DNA from: Bombyx mori
Taxonomy: Eukaryota; Arthropoda; Insecta; Lepidoptera; Bombycidae
Assembly (NCBI RefSeq): GCF_030269925.1
Contig: NC_085128.1
Location: 14,634,501-14,698,500 of the forward strand
Length of the DNA: 64,000 nucleotides
Direction of reading: 5' to 3'
The notes beneath the pieces are model-generated. The model was not told the DNA's origin. It made no database searches and worked only from the letters and a program-made list of their open reading frames with translations. Positions 1 through 10,850 of this stretch are shown piece by piece. The translations under genes and the position numbers were made by a program. Numbering within the stretch: position 1 is the first letter of the stretch; every line of letters starts with the position of its first letter.

Positions 1-221
1 TGCAAATGTTGTATTGATAGCGTCTGTAAATGAATACTACTGTATTGATAATGACGGCCATTTTATATAATTCGTCAAAAATTAATGTGAGCATTTTGGA
101 ATTCCAAAAATAGGCTAACATAATTAGACAAATCTGCGCAATGTTGTTATTTCCACGTTTTTCTTCTGTAGGTAGGTGCCATTTCGGCATCGAGAATATA
201 ATTACTAGTATGTTATACACT
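1..221. other. AT-rich flank, no feature seen
   Basis: AT-rich sequence upstream of the first LINE. I see no coding exon, tRNA or recognised repeat. It ends in the left copy of the 14-bp target duplication of the next element. Confidence 0.4.
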
Positions 222-235
222 ATCTACTATAGTTT

Positions 236-3081
236 TTTTTTTTTTTTTTTTTTCCACAGGAGAAAATCGCCGGATCCCCACCCGCGCGGCAGGTGGGGTA
301 TGTGGGAGTTGAACCTCACTAAAAACTCCTGCCGCTCACAACCGGCGCCCTACCTCGGACCGGGCCGGAGCCCAGTCGGGGCTATTGAAACGGCGGGACA
401 GGGTTGACGCAGAGCACATTACATCCATCCCACCGTCCCACGGACGCCGGACCGGTGGCCGCCAGCGAAACGACCACCGGTTCCCTCGTTCAGCGGGCCG
501 AGAGCCCGCTTTGATGGCGCCGCGTTACACCTTCCCCCAGAGCGGTCGGGGGAACGCGGTCTGCCATCACCCGGCTTCCTATTGCGGGTGAGCGTGCAAG
601 CACGCCACCCTACGTCTGGGTCTCTCCCCGCACAAAACGGGTGGGACCCCTAGCTCTTAGGGGGCCAGGTCACGGATACGACCCCGGTCCCGACCCCCTG
701 CTCGGCGGCGGCGGGTTTCTGCGTAGTGAGGAGAGCTTTCCCTCACTCGCCCCGCCGCCTCCTTCTGCGAGATGGTGCACTCGCAGAAGTCGAGCATAGC
801 CTTCCATGACTCATCGCTGCCAAGCATCGACGCCACGACGCCAGGCAGCGACAAGTCAGGTCCTATCTTTGCGACCAGGACACGGCGCTGCACCTCCCAA
901 GCGGGGCAGACAGCGAGCGTATGCTCCGCCGTGTCCAGGTCGTGTCCACAATGGTGACACCTCGTCGTCGGCTCAGCCCCTATCCGGCGCAGGTACTTCC
1001 CGAAGCATCCGTGCCCGGTCAGCACCTGCACCAGACGAAAGGTGAGACGTCCTTCGCCACGATTCACCCAGTCATCAAAGACCGGGTAAACCGCCTCGAC
1101 GGTCCGTAGCCCCCACGTGGGGTTGGCCAATCGCCTCGACCACGACTCGAGCACGGACCGCCGAGAATGGGCCTTCCGCGCCCTCAGCTCACTCTCGGGG
1201 ACACGCGCCACGCCCCGAGCACGGAGCTCGCTGCGCCACCGATAGTCGACAGCGAGCGACTCCGCCTCCAGCTCCCATGGCGGCGTCCCCGCCAAAACAC
1301 ACGCCGCCTCGAAGGAGACGGTGCGATATCCGCGGATGACCCTGATGGCAACGGTGCGCTGCGGCCGGCGCAGAAACCGAGCCATAGTGGCCCGGTTGCG
1401 CGGCTCAGCCCACACAGGTGCACCGTACAGGGCCATCGATCGCACCACCCCCGCGTAGAGGCGGCGCACAACCTGATCCGGTCCCCCAATATTCGGGAGC
1501 AGCCGGCTCAAAGAACCGGCCGTCCCCATCAATCGGGGGACCAGCTCCGCAAAGTGAGCACGAAAAGCCCACCGGCTGTCCAACACGAGGCCGAGGTACT
1601 TCAACTGCACCCCGACCCCTATCCGGACGCCTCCAACCACGATGTGGGTGTCAACTGGTGGCGCCCTCCGCGGCCCGTGAAACCACAGAGCCTCGGATTT
1701 ACTGAGCGCCACGTCGAGACCCAGACTCCTTATCCTTCCGACGACGAGGGCCACTCCCGCTGTGGCGAGACGGGCAGACTCCCTAAAATCATCCCCCCGG
1801 GCCACGACCAACGTGTCGTCCGCGTAACAAATAACGCGGAGACCCGGGAGGAGGGCGCCCCTCAGCACCCAGTCGTACCCGATATTCCACAAGAGGGGGC
1901 CGAGAACCGACCCCTGTGGAACACCACGCACGACCGGAAAACGATGAAGGGTCCCACCGTACCCGGTACATACGACCGACCTGGCCCCCAAATAGGACCC
2001 AACCAGCCGGCGGAGGTAGAGGGGCACTCCATGCCTCTCCAGTGCCCCCCCTATCACGGTCCAGGGCAGAGTGTTAAATGCGTTGGCGATGTCAAGAGAC
2101 ACCGCCAGCGCCACCCCACCCCGAGAAACGGCCTCGTCCGAGAGGGACCGCACGCGAAGAATTGCATCCACGGTCGAACGGCCCTCTCGGAAGCCGTACT
2201 GCTCCGCCGACAGGTCAGGCCCCACCCCGACCAGGTGCCCAACGATGCGGGCAGCCAGAATACGTTCCAGCAATTTTCCCGCCTCGTCCAGCAGCACGAT
2301 AGGACGATACCCGGCGGCTGTATCCACCGGGCGCCCCTCCTTCCTCAACAACACAAGTCTACCCGTCCGCCAGAGCGACGGAAACCGTCCCGACTCCAAG
2401 CAGCCATTATATAGCTCAAGGAGCCGGTCCCCCAGGGCACCGAGGGCCAAGGCCAATACCGTGTCTCTCGCAGTCATCTTGACAACGGCCACCCGGAGCT
2501 CTGCCTCGGTAATACGGGGCACCTCAGCAGGAGCTTGGCCGTCGACGGTGTCAGACGGCCCGCCCATAGCGGGAGGGACAATACCCTCCCGCTCCTGCGG
2601 GAACAACGCCGAAACGATGTCCCGCAGCTGCTGGGGCTGGAGACGCTCAGTCATAGAGGGGGCCCACGGGCGCAACTTGCCGCGTACCAATTTATATGGG
2701 CTCCCCCACGGATCCGCTTCGAGCGCCTCCAAGAGTCTCTCCATGTTCTGCTCCTTGGCCCGCCTGATGGCCAGCCGCAGGGCGTCCTTCGCAGCGCGAT
2801 ATTCGCGGTGCAGCCGAGCTTCCTCCTCCGCGAACGCGACGGGCTCGTCGCGCCGCAGGCGGCGGCGACGGCGGTGTCTAGTGCACCGGCGGCTCGCCCG
2901 AATGGAGACCGCACGCAGTCTTGCAATTTCGGGCGACCACCAGGGCGACTGTCGCCGTCCAGAGTGCCGAGAGCCGACCCGGGGCATCGAGGCATCACAT
3001 ATGCGGTGCATCGCGCCCCGGAACCATTCGGCCTCGGTTTCCACATCGACAGGTTGTGGGCGCTTGGGCGCCCACGCCGCC
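236..3081 (-). mobile_element. R1-clade LINE, 5'-truncated (copy A)
   Basis: Non-LTR retrotransposon on the - strand. Its poly(A) tail appears as the T run at 236-253, its 3' UTR covers about 254-656 and its reverse transcriptase frame runs from 3083 to 657. The insertion is bounded by a perfect 14-bp target duplication, ATCTACTATAGTTT, at 222-235 and 3082-3095. The element starts inside ORF2, so ORF1 and the endonuclease are missing, as expected from 5' truncation. The same 3' UTR occurs at 48431 and 23742. Base composition is strikingly GC-rich against the AT-rich host. The flanks are not 28S rDNA, although R1 elements are known for 14-bp duplications there. Confidence 0.93.
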
Positions 3082-3083
3082 AT
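657..3083 (-). pseudogene. R1-clade ORF2 reverse transcriptase, truncated, in-frame motif deletion
   Basis: An uninterrupted frame of 808 codons covering the end of the endonuclease linker, the reverse transcriptase and the C-terminal zinc-finger region. Visible RT landmarks are GFREGRSTVDA, VPQGSVLGPLLWN and the catalytic YADD box (codons at 1815-1826, - strand). The C-terminal CHHC...H...C finger (start CHHCGHD) is present. The ATG is an accident of insertion: its A and T come from the target duplication (3083, 3082) and its G from the LINE. Compared with the paralogue at 48.4-53.6 kb, 30 nt are missing at 2460/2461, removing the ten residues APGPDGVHGR, a conserved RT motif. The frame is therefore open but probably enzymatically dead. 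Loss of ORF1 and the endonuclease also makes it non-autonomous. Confidence 0.9.
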
Positions 3084-3095
3084 CTACTATAGTTT

Positions 3096-4004
3096 AGTTT
3101 AATGTTAGATAATTTGATGCGACAAATCCGTGATAGTTGTTAGAATTTGACAAAAACTTTGTGAGATCTATCATGTCTTTTGGTATGACTTGTTTTGTGA
3201 GATATTAATTTTATTATCAGTATTATTTCGGATGCCGTTTTACATACCTAATTTTATTACAGAATCCTGACATTCCTAGGTTTTGTTAGCTTTAAATAGA
3301 TAAAATTGGTCTGGTGAAGGAAGTTGTTGAAAAATCCTCAAAAAAAAACATATTTTATTAATATATTAATGAAATTATATGACGAAGGTTAATTACATTT
3401 ACACATGTAAACAATTTAGATGGATTTATACTATTTATATTTCGAATATCATCTAAATTAATCAAGATATTTTTGCACTATAAGTATTTTTGTTCTTCGC
3501 CTTTTAGTAATTAAATTTAATCTTCAGAATGAAATATTTTTTACCTACGAATTTCAATTAAGAGGAACTAATTAAATGAATAACAGATTAAACAAATTTA
3601 AATTAATAACGTTAGGCCATGTAATAAAAATTTATTCAAATGCGACGGCAAAAATAGCATAATTATTAGTGTAATAGTTTCTGCATTAGCGCTTAGTTTT
3701 CTTGCAATTTGTCATTGTCGATCTCAAGGTAAGCCTGGTTATACACGGCTACCGAAATCTATAGACAATACAACAACGTGAATAGCTTGAGGTTTATGTC
3801 TCAATTGTATTTATTGGCCGTCTCATTCTATACACATATTACTACTACACGTCAGAAATAAGTAAGACGGCACATATCGTGTGAGCTCAGAATAAATCAG
3901 CAAAACTGCCATCCAGAGACCATAAAACATTGTAAAGGTATGATAATGTAATATATATCATATATCATTATATTTATATTATAATATATTATATTTATAT
4001 TATA
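3096..4004. other. AT-rich spacer, no gene seen
   Basis: About 0.9 kb of AT-rich DNA with an (AT)-rich stretch at 3945-4014 just before the next LINE. I see no exon or repeat that I can name. Confidence 0.4.
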
Positions 4005-4014
4005 ATATAAATAT

Positions 4015-5004
4015 AACCGTTCGTTTTGATATCGAGTAGAGGGAACTCGTTCTCGTCCCCGTCAACTGACTGCCGGAGTCCCGCAAGGCTCCGCGCTCTC
4101 CCTGTTATTATTTAGTTTGTATATCAATGATATACCCCGGTCTCCGGAGACCCATCTAGCACTCTTCGCCGATGACACGGCTATCTACTACTCGTGTACG
4201 AAGATGTCGCTGCTTCATCGGCGACTCCAGATCGCAGTAGCCACCATGGGACAGTGGTTCCGGAAGTGGCGAATTGACATCAACCCCACGAAAAGCACAG
4301 CGGTGCTCTTCAAAAGGGGTCGCCTTCCGAATACCACTTCGAGCATCCCACTCCGTAGTAGGCGCGCAAACTCCTCCGCCGTTAGTCCCATCACTCTCTT
4401 TGGCCAGCCCATACCGTGGGCCTCGAAGGTTAAATATCTAGGCGTCACCCTCGACAGAGGGATGACATTCCGTCCCCATATAAAAACGGTACGCGACCGC
4501 GCCGCTTTTATACTAGGACGACTCTATCCAATGCTTTGTAGTTGAAGCAAACTGTCCCTCCGCAATAAGGTAACTCTCTACAAAACTTGTATACGCCCCG
4601 TCATGACGTATGCAAGCGTAGTATTCGCTCACGCAGCCCGCACCCACTTGAAATCCCTTCAGGTTATTCAATCACGATTCTGCAGGATAGCCGTCGGAGC
4701 GCCATGGTTCCTGAGGAACGTGGATCTCCACGATGACCTGGAGCTCGATTCAGTTAGTAAGTATCTGCAGTCGGCATCGCTGCGCCATTTTGAGAAGGCG
4801 GCACAACATGAGAACCCTCTCATCGTAGCCGCTGGAAACTACATACCCGACCCAGTAGACCGAATGGTAAACCGTCGACGTCGCCCAAAGCACGTCATTA
4901 AGGATCCTCCTGATCCATTAACGGTGCTTTTAGGCATCACAAGCACCGGTCACCGTCCTCGTCGAACCCGTCGCTCGCGACGAAGGGCTCGACGAGCGAA
5001 CTAA
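4015..5004 (+). pseudogene. Jockey-clade reverse transcriptase fragment, two nonsense codons
   Basis: A single reading frame from 4015 to the stop at 5002-5004 covers RT motifs from NRSF through TAGVPQGSALS and the catalytic FADD box to the C-terminus (GNYIPDP, arginine-rich tail). Two in-frame TGA codons break it, at 4027-4029 and 4543-4545. The paralogue on the - strand at 16226-17173 has CGA at the second site, so that TGA is a CGA change. The first is also best explained that way, but the paralogue does not reach it. No frameshift is seen, so this is a fairly young but inactive copy. Confidence 0.9.
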
Positions 5005-5205
5005 CCCATAGACACAGCCCACTGAGTTTCTCGCCGGATCTTCTCAGTGGGTCGCGTTTCCGATCCGGTGGTAGATTCTGCGAAGCACTGCTCTTGCTAG
5101 GGTCAGTGTTAGCAACTCTCCGGAGCCCCGCGAGCTCACCTACAAACGTTAGGGCGAAGCTGAAATAGCCTCTCAAGGCTATCAGCATAGGTAGGGAAAA
5201 AAAAT
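4015..5205 (+). mobile_element. Jockey-clade LINE (BMC1-like), 5'-truncated
   Basis: A + strand 3' fragment of the jockey-type LINE that recurs throughout this window. It carries RT coding sequence, a 3' UTR with the characteristic GATCCGGTGGTAGATTCTGC block, the terminal GGCTATCAGCATAGGTAGG and an A run. A likely 10-bp target duplication ATATAAATAT lies at 4005-4014 and 5206-5215, in low-complexity sequence. The name BMC1 is from memory of the Bombyx family and was not verified. Confidence 0.88.
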
Positions 5206-5215
5206 ATATAAATAT

Positions 5216-5942
5216 TCTTCTGTTCTCGCAAAACGTAGGTATATAATATAATAAACAAAATATTTTACGGTTTAATCTTTTTTTTAGTCTTTAATATATT
5301 CTAATGGATATCTCCTAACCGGTCTTGGCACAACAGATACAGTCAGATAGTAATGGCCCGTGAGAGCTCAGGTCACTATTTTTTTTGTTGTGTTTCTCTA
5401 TCATCAAATTATCCAGTGGGAGGTTTTAGATAGATACAAATTACTTAAAAATATTTATCTTTAATTGCGAACTTCACCATTGTTGACCAGTAGATAATGG
5501 ATACTCTAAAGACGTATTTATTACATATCAATCGTGTGTTTTTGTCATGAATGCTCTAGAAAAAAATCTTTTTAACATTACTAAATCTCATTTCAACTTT
5601 TTTTCTTTTCTCCACCATCGAGGTAGCTTACAAACAGGTGATACTCGAATGGAAATTATATAAGGATTAATCCTTGAATTGAGGTAAACGTCTGAATACT
5701 TTATATATATTTCGTGATCGCAAAGCTATTTGTCATGTCTTAATACCAATTTTTTAATCATTCATGTAAAATAATACGAAATGTCAATTGGGTAGTTTTA
5801 ATTTTAGTAATGCGCGCTGCTTAAAACGAGATTGTAATTTTGAATTCTTAGCATGTTTTTCGCATCGTGCTCTCTATCTAGAGTTGGGATCGAATGATTT
5901 TTGTTTGTTTGAATGCTTATATTATATGGATAGTGTTTTAAT
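5216..5942. other. Spacer, no gene seen
   Basis: AT-rich sequence. The short open frame at 5788-5973 runs into the next LINE fragment and has no recognisable protein similarity, so it was not called. Confidence 0.4.
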
Positions 5943-5952
5943 TGAGGTAACC

Positions 5953-6264
5953 TTTTTTTCCTACCTATGCTGATAGCCTTGAGAGGCTATTTAAGCTTCT
6001 CCTTGACGTGTAGGTGAGCTCAGGGGGCTCAAACCGGAAGTGTTGCTAACACTGGCCCTAGCAAGAGCAGTGCTACGTAGAATCTACCACCGGATCGGAA
6101 ACGCGACCCACTGAGAAGATCCGGTGAGAAAATCAATGGGCTGTGTCTATGGGCTAATTCACTCGTCGAGCCCTTCGTCGCAAATGACGGCTTCGACGAG
6201 GACGGTGACCGATGCTTGAGGTACCTAAAATCACCGTTACTGGATCGGAAGTATCTGTAATGAC
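5953..6264 (-). mobile_element. Jockey-clade LINE 3' end
   Basis: A 3'-UTR-only copy of the jockey-type LINE on the - strand, beginning with the T run (complement of the tail) and CTACCTATGCTGATAGCC. It is flanked by imperfect 10-bp duplications, TGAGGTAACC at 5943-5952 and TGAGGTTACC at 6265-6274. Confidence 0.85.
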
Positions 6265-6274
6265 TGAGGTTACC

Positions 6275-7072
6275 GCTTACTCAAGGACCTGAGGAATTCT
6301 AGGAAGTAATTTAATTGCGTTTACAAATCGAAACATCGCTTAAGATATTTTTGTTTTCCTCGTCAATCTAATTGATTGATTAGTAAAAACATTCCACTGA
6401 TACTATTATTCCGAAGCGAGCGTTTTAACGTGATATTATGTTAATTCATGGAATTTTAATAGATTATGACGTAATGTTCCATTTTCATATAAAAATGGAA
6501 GGAGTATTATTGATTAGTTTGACGTAGTAAAATTTAACACCTCCGTCCATAGGCTGTCTCTTTCTTTCTTTTTTCAAACCACACCTTCGGGGATAGACTT
6601 TTGATGTTGTTGCCAGACAAACAAACAAATTCAATTCGTTCTTGAAGTCGTTTTTTGAAACCTACCACTGTAACATCCTTTAACACTGCGTTTATCCACC
6701 CATTATTTGGTTTCACATTGGAAGCCCCCACTCAATTTGACAGCCGGGAGGGAGGCCATACAAAACTAAAAATCGTTTCAATTCAAATTTCGCTAAATAT
6801 CAAATTAACACGTCTGGCGAATCCGATACGACAGAAAAACAGTCTGATTTTAATAGACCGACTGAAAAATAAAATTTTATATGGAAAATATTAAAATACC
6901 CAATTATACTTCGGTGTTCATATTATATGAGTATTTATGAGCTGGGCGTACAAGAAAAAAAACATTACAGCTTAAAATGTTGTTTGTATAGGGCGCGTGT
7001 GGTTCTCTAATTATTCTGTCAGAAACATACATTTATGGCCAGATATAATAATATGTTAATGGAAATAATTGG
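6275..7072. other. Spacer, no gene seen
   Basis: AT-rich stretch. Short open frames on both strands (6534-6731, 6655-6894) show no domain or composition signal of real coding sequence. Confidence 0.4.
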
Positions 7073-7231
7073 TTTTTTTTATTGCTTAGATGGGTGGACG
7101 AGCTCACTGCTCACCTGGTGTTAAGCGGTTACTGGAGCCCATAGACCGAAACGCATTATTACTGCTTCACAGCAAAAATAGGCAGGGCGGTACCTACCCG
7201 TGCGGACTCACAAGAGGTCCTATCACCAGTA
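7073..7231 (-). mobile_element. Bm1-type SINE, internally deleted
   Basis: Matches the Bm1 body in reverse (TTTTATTGCTTAGATGGGTG to CCTATCACCAGTAA). About 70 bp are missing between the segment ending at CCCATAG and ACCGAAACGC. No tRNA-like head is present. Confidence 0.85.
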
Positions 7232-7261
7232 AATTGAATATTAAATTAATTATTAATAATT

Positions 7262-7465
7262 TAATATACAGAGGATTTTGGGGCGATAAATGGATCTAGC
7301 CACGAGTTATTTTCAAAAAAATTTGTTTTATTCGTGTTTTCAATAATCAACTTTATCGATAATCAACTTTGTGACTCTTCCCGACATCTATTGGCGAATA
7401 ATAATACTATTTTTTTTAATTGAGAGCAACTAACTACTTTAAAGAAACAACGAGATGGCGTTATC
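7262..7465 (+). repeat. Interspersed repeat, family G
   Basis: Shares long stretches with the reverse complement of 31496-31720, for example CGTGTTTTCAATAATCAACT, GACATCTATTGGCGAATAAT and the AGATGGCG block. No coding potential and no target duplication was found. Confidence 0.6.
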
Positions 7466-7765
7466 AAAAAATATATATTATTATCTAGTCATCATCTAGT
7501 GTTCATAATGTTTGCATATATCCAAACTATAAAATTTTTAATAAACTATACATAAAATTTATTTTTAAATGCCAATATATCTATTTTACTCAATTCTAAG
7601 TTTGAATAGAAATAAAATCAGCATTGATAACCTTGAATATCAAGAAGTAAATTGTTTAGAACAAGCGAAGTATACATACGAAATAATGTCTCAACTCAAA
7701 TCTACACCTACATTAGAAATGAGGAACTATTTATACGCGTCTTCCTTGCTAACTATAAATACCTA

Positions 7766-9064
7766 GTCAGGTCATAAATTCTGTCACATGTTTAATGTAA
7801 AATAATTGAAACAAGTTTATTCATTATGTAACCATTCATATACCAAAATGAACTTAACAAAACATAGATTCTTATGACACTAAAGTTTATTCAAAATGAC
7901 CTCCGTGATTTTGAATACAGGCCTTCAATCTGCGCGGCCAGTCGTCTATCGCAGCACGAACGAGGTCCATGTCAATATCGGCGGCTGCCTTAATCAAGGA
8001 TGTCTTGAGTGACTCCAAATTGGGATGTGGCTTTGAGCACGCCTTTTCCTCCAAGTGTTGCCATATCTTGTAATCTAACGGATTCAAATCTGGACTGGAG
8101 GAGGGCCTGTCTTCGTGCCGGATGAAGTCGATTTCACGCGCCGCCAGCCAGTCTTGTGTGCTCTTCGCTCTATGAGCTGGCGCCGAATCTTGTTGGAATA
8201 CCCAGTGCCTGTTATTGAACATGGTATGAGAAACAGGTTCCACAAGGTTCGTCAGGACTGTATTTTGATACACAACTGCATTCGTTTTTACACCTTTCTC
8301 ACAAAAATGTACCTCTGTTAAGCCCCAATAAGAAACTCCCAACCATACCATGAGCGAGGATGGAAAATGACCTCGTTGGACACGCGGAATACGGTTGCTC
8401 GCTTCTTCACTACTGTGTGCTTACACCTTATCATTTTGTTTGTTGTAGCTCTCTTCTACGGTAAAAATTTTTTCATCCGAAAAAAGAATTTCCCGATATT
8501 TTTTTCCCGCGTACCGCTTCAACAAAGCGTGGCATCTCTTCAGTCTCAGGTCCATTAGACGAGCATTCAAACGATGTCCTGTTTTTCTTCGATATGCCCG
8601 AAGCCTAAGCCTTCATTTAACACCCTTTTCACCGTGGTTCTGCTTAACCCCATCTGAAGGGCCAACAGTTTCTGCTTACGTTTGGGATTTCTTTGAATTC
8701 GCGCCTTCACAGCTTTTATCACTGCTGGAGTCCTAACAGACCGAGGGCGACCACTTCTTGACCTGTCATCTACACTAGAGTATACATTGTATCGTTTGAT
8801 GGTACGATAAACGAATCTTTTGGTTATATTCAAAATTTTCAGTATGTTAAAAATTTGAATTCGCGCGTAACCGCAACGATGCAACGCAATAACTGCAACA
8901 CGGTCTTCTTTAAGCGTCCACTCCATATTTAAAAATGAGTAAAATTCTAAAAGTTATACATTTTTATTTTCATGAACAATTCGAAATTCCAATTCAATAA
9001 ACTTTTTTGTGGCCAGCATTCTAAAAGAAAAGTTTTTACTGTGTGACAATACTTATGACCTGAC
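7766..9064 (-). mobile_element. Mariner transposon, DD37D (maT-type)
   Basis: A 1,299-bp element with terminal inverted repeats, GTCAGGTCATAAATTCTGTC at the left and its near match as reverse complement at the right (TGACAATACTTATGACCTGA), flanked by TA at 7764-7765 and 9065-9066. It contains one transposase gene on the - strand. The spacing of the last two catalytic aspartates gives the DD37D signature of the maT group. Confidence 0.93.
7887..8926 (-). pseudogene. Mariner (DD37D) transposase, one frameshift and one stop
   Basis: The N-terminal DNA-binding part starts at 8926 (MEWTLKEDR), with an HTH-type region and the GRPRSVRT hook-like segment. The frame shifts near 8600, where the expected continuation LRAYRRKTGHRLN is in another frame. 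It then shows the first catalytic Asp in ILFSDEKIF, a TAA near 8415 replacing Tyr in the KVYAHSS-like segment, the second Asp in WVFQQDSAPAH and the third in DLNPLDYKIW. I count 37 residues between the second and third Asp. Only two lesions separate it from an open gene, so it is a fairly recent but inactive copy. Confidence 0.9.
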
Positions 9065-9066
9065 TA

Positions 9067-9627
9067 GTTATATTAAATTTTATAATTATATAATATAAGT
9101 ATAAATATATTAAATTCTAGAAGGTTTTATTTTTATGACGTGCAAACAATTTCATATATAAGTTTTAACTTCTAACGAAAACAAAATGTCGCTATTAATT
9201 CTTGTTAAACATGTTATGCTAATTAATATTATGATTTGTAGTATAATTTTTGTTTAATTTATAAACAGTTATAAAAATTTCCACAAGTCTGAAGTCATAT
9301 TTGTTATTCAACGCTGAAGTTCTTATGTTTGTTTATACATTTATTCCTTCGGAGCTTTAAAAGTACAGATCACATTTCGGCAAATAAGTTGTCGTTCTAT
9401 TTTCATTATTGTTTTACGTGTGGTAAGGTTTTTGATTTAAGCATAAAAAATATCATATACCATGAATTTTTACGGAACTTTTTAACTTCATATTTGGTTG
9501 GTTAATTAATATGTTATTTGTAAAATAAAGAATAAAGTTACTTAGGATTAATTGATTCGGTCAATGTATTATTAAACTTGAAATCGTTTTATATATCCAA
9601 AGCACTTCAATGTTATTTCGATAGGTC
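9067..9627. other. Spacer, no gene seen
   Basis: AT-rich DNA between the mariner and a palindromic array. No exon or known repeat was recognised. Confidence 0.4.
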
Positions 9628-9748
9628 GTGCACACTACGAATAAATAATTATTTATTCCACTAATTACTAAATAATTATTTATTCCACTACGAATAAATA
9701 ATTATTTATTCCACTACGAATAAATAATTATTTATTCGTAGCGTGCAC
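9628..9748. repeat. Array of AT palindromes with outer inverted arms
   Basis: The 20-bp perfect palindrome GAATAAATAATTATTTATTC or a close variant occurs four times in about 110 bp, separated by CCACTAC-like spacers. The outer edges (GTGCACACTACGAATAAA and TTTATTCGTAGCGTGCAC) are near-inverted copies of each other, so the block can fold as one large hairpin or several small ones. Confidence 0.8.
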
Positions 9749-10212
9749 AGTACGAAACAGAAAAGTCAAGAGTAAAGTTCAATTGGTTGACAAACAATGA
9801 CAAAATATTCGGCACGCGTTATCGTTTTTTACATATTTTAATTATCAATCAGAATTATATTATATGAGTACAATAAATTTAAATTATTTTCAGTAAAAAT
9901 CGTAAAGCTTTATATTCAAATAGACCTTTTGTTGTAAATTATTACAGGAAGTAATGTATTGTTTTCGAAATTGTTAGCGTAAAACAATAATGAGTAGATT
10001 AGCATATGAAACAGAAAAAGGTTTATACCTACAATTTACTAACAAATTATTAAGCACGAGAAGTGAACCGCGCTTTCACCCTATATAGGCAAATTTGTAA
10101 TTCAGAAACAATTCAGAATTTTCTTTCGTTTTCTTGAGTCGCAGACGTAATTAAAGCAACAATTTAATTTATCTTATAATATAATAATGTAATATTTAAT
10201 TATAATTTAATT

Positions 10213-10422
10213 AATAAAATTATAAAGAGGAAAGATTTGTTTGTTTGTTTGTTTCGAATAGGCTCCGAAACTACTGGACCGATTTGAAAAATTATTTCCA
10301 TTAGAAGCCGACATTGTCCCTGATGAACATAGGCTACTTTTTTTTAATTTTTTTTTATAATTTTTTTTTTGGTTTCATATGTGTTTTAATGTTTCCGAAG
10401 CGAAACGAGGGCGGGTCGCTAG
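10213..10422 (+). mobile_element. Non-autonomous Helitron-like element, 3' end CTAG
   Basis: Ends GAGGGCGGGTCGCTAG followed by T, the Helitron-type 3' terminus. The same terminus is found in reverse at 17221. The 5' boundary is approximate. No coding sequence. Confidence 0.6.
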
Positions 10423-10425
10423 TTA

Positions 10426-10850
10426 TCTATATATAGGTATTAATACGGGAAGTAAAAACTTTGTATCCCTTTTTACATAAATTGCGCGGACGGAGGAGTA
10501 TGAAATTTTCCACCCTTATAGAGAATATAGAGAAGAAGTGCACAATGCTAATATTTTTTTTTAAATAATGCATAAAAGATACATTAAATCAATAAAGAAA
10601 ACATTACACACATTGCATACCATGTATTTGACGCACACACGCATGCATACTATTTATTTTCAAACTTTTGTTCTTGACGCCTGTGGTCAAATTGAGAATA
10701 AATTAAATATTGTTTGCCTTTGTTAATATTTTTTATAGTGTAGCCTTGGCGAAATTTGTGATTATAGAAGTATAAATACAATCATAGTAGTGTACAAACT
10801 TACAATTCCAATTAATTATAGTCGAATTTCGACTACTGTGGGACCTCTAG
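10426..10850 (+). mobile_element. Non-autonomous Helitron, family D
   Basis: Starts TCTATATATAGGTATTAATA and ends GGGACCTCTAG followed by T. The perfect hairpin AGTCGAATTTCGACT lies 16 nt before the end, the layout expected of a Helitron 3' terminus. It matches the copy at 22307-23720 along its length and begins 3 nt after the previous element ends. No Rep-helicase gene is present. Confidence 0.78.

Noticed and set aside
1167..2414. Long + strand open frame (415 codons) and another at 2071-3102
   Set aside because: They lie antisense to the R1 reverse transcriptase. They are shadows in GC-rich codons with arginine/proline-rich, domain-free translations. The same shadows recur at 49340-50731.
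236..3081. Site-specific 28S rDNA R1, or telomere-targeted TRAS/SART element
   Set aside because: The flanks of all copies are AT-rich unique DNA or other transposons. No rDNA and no TTAGG repeats are present.
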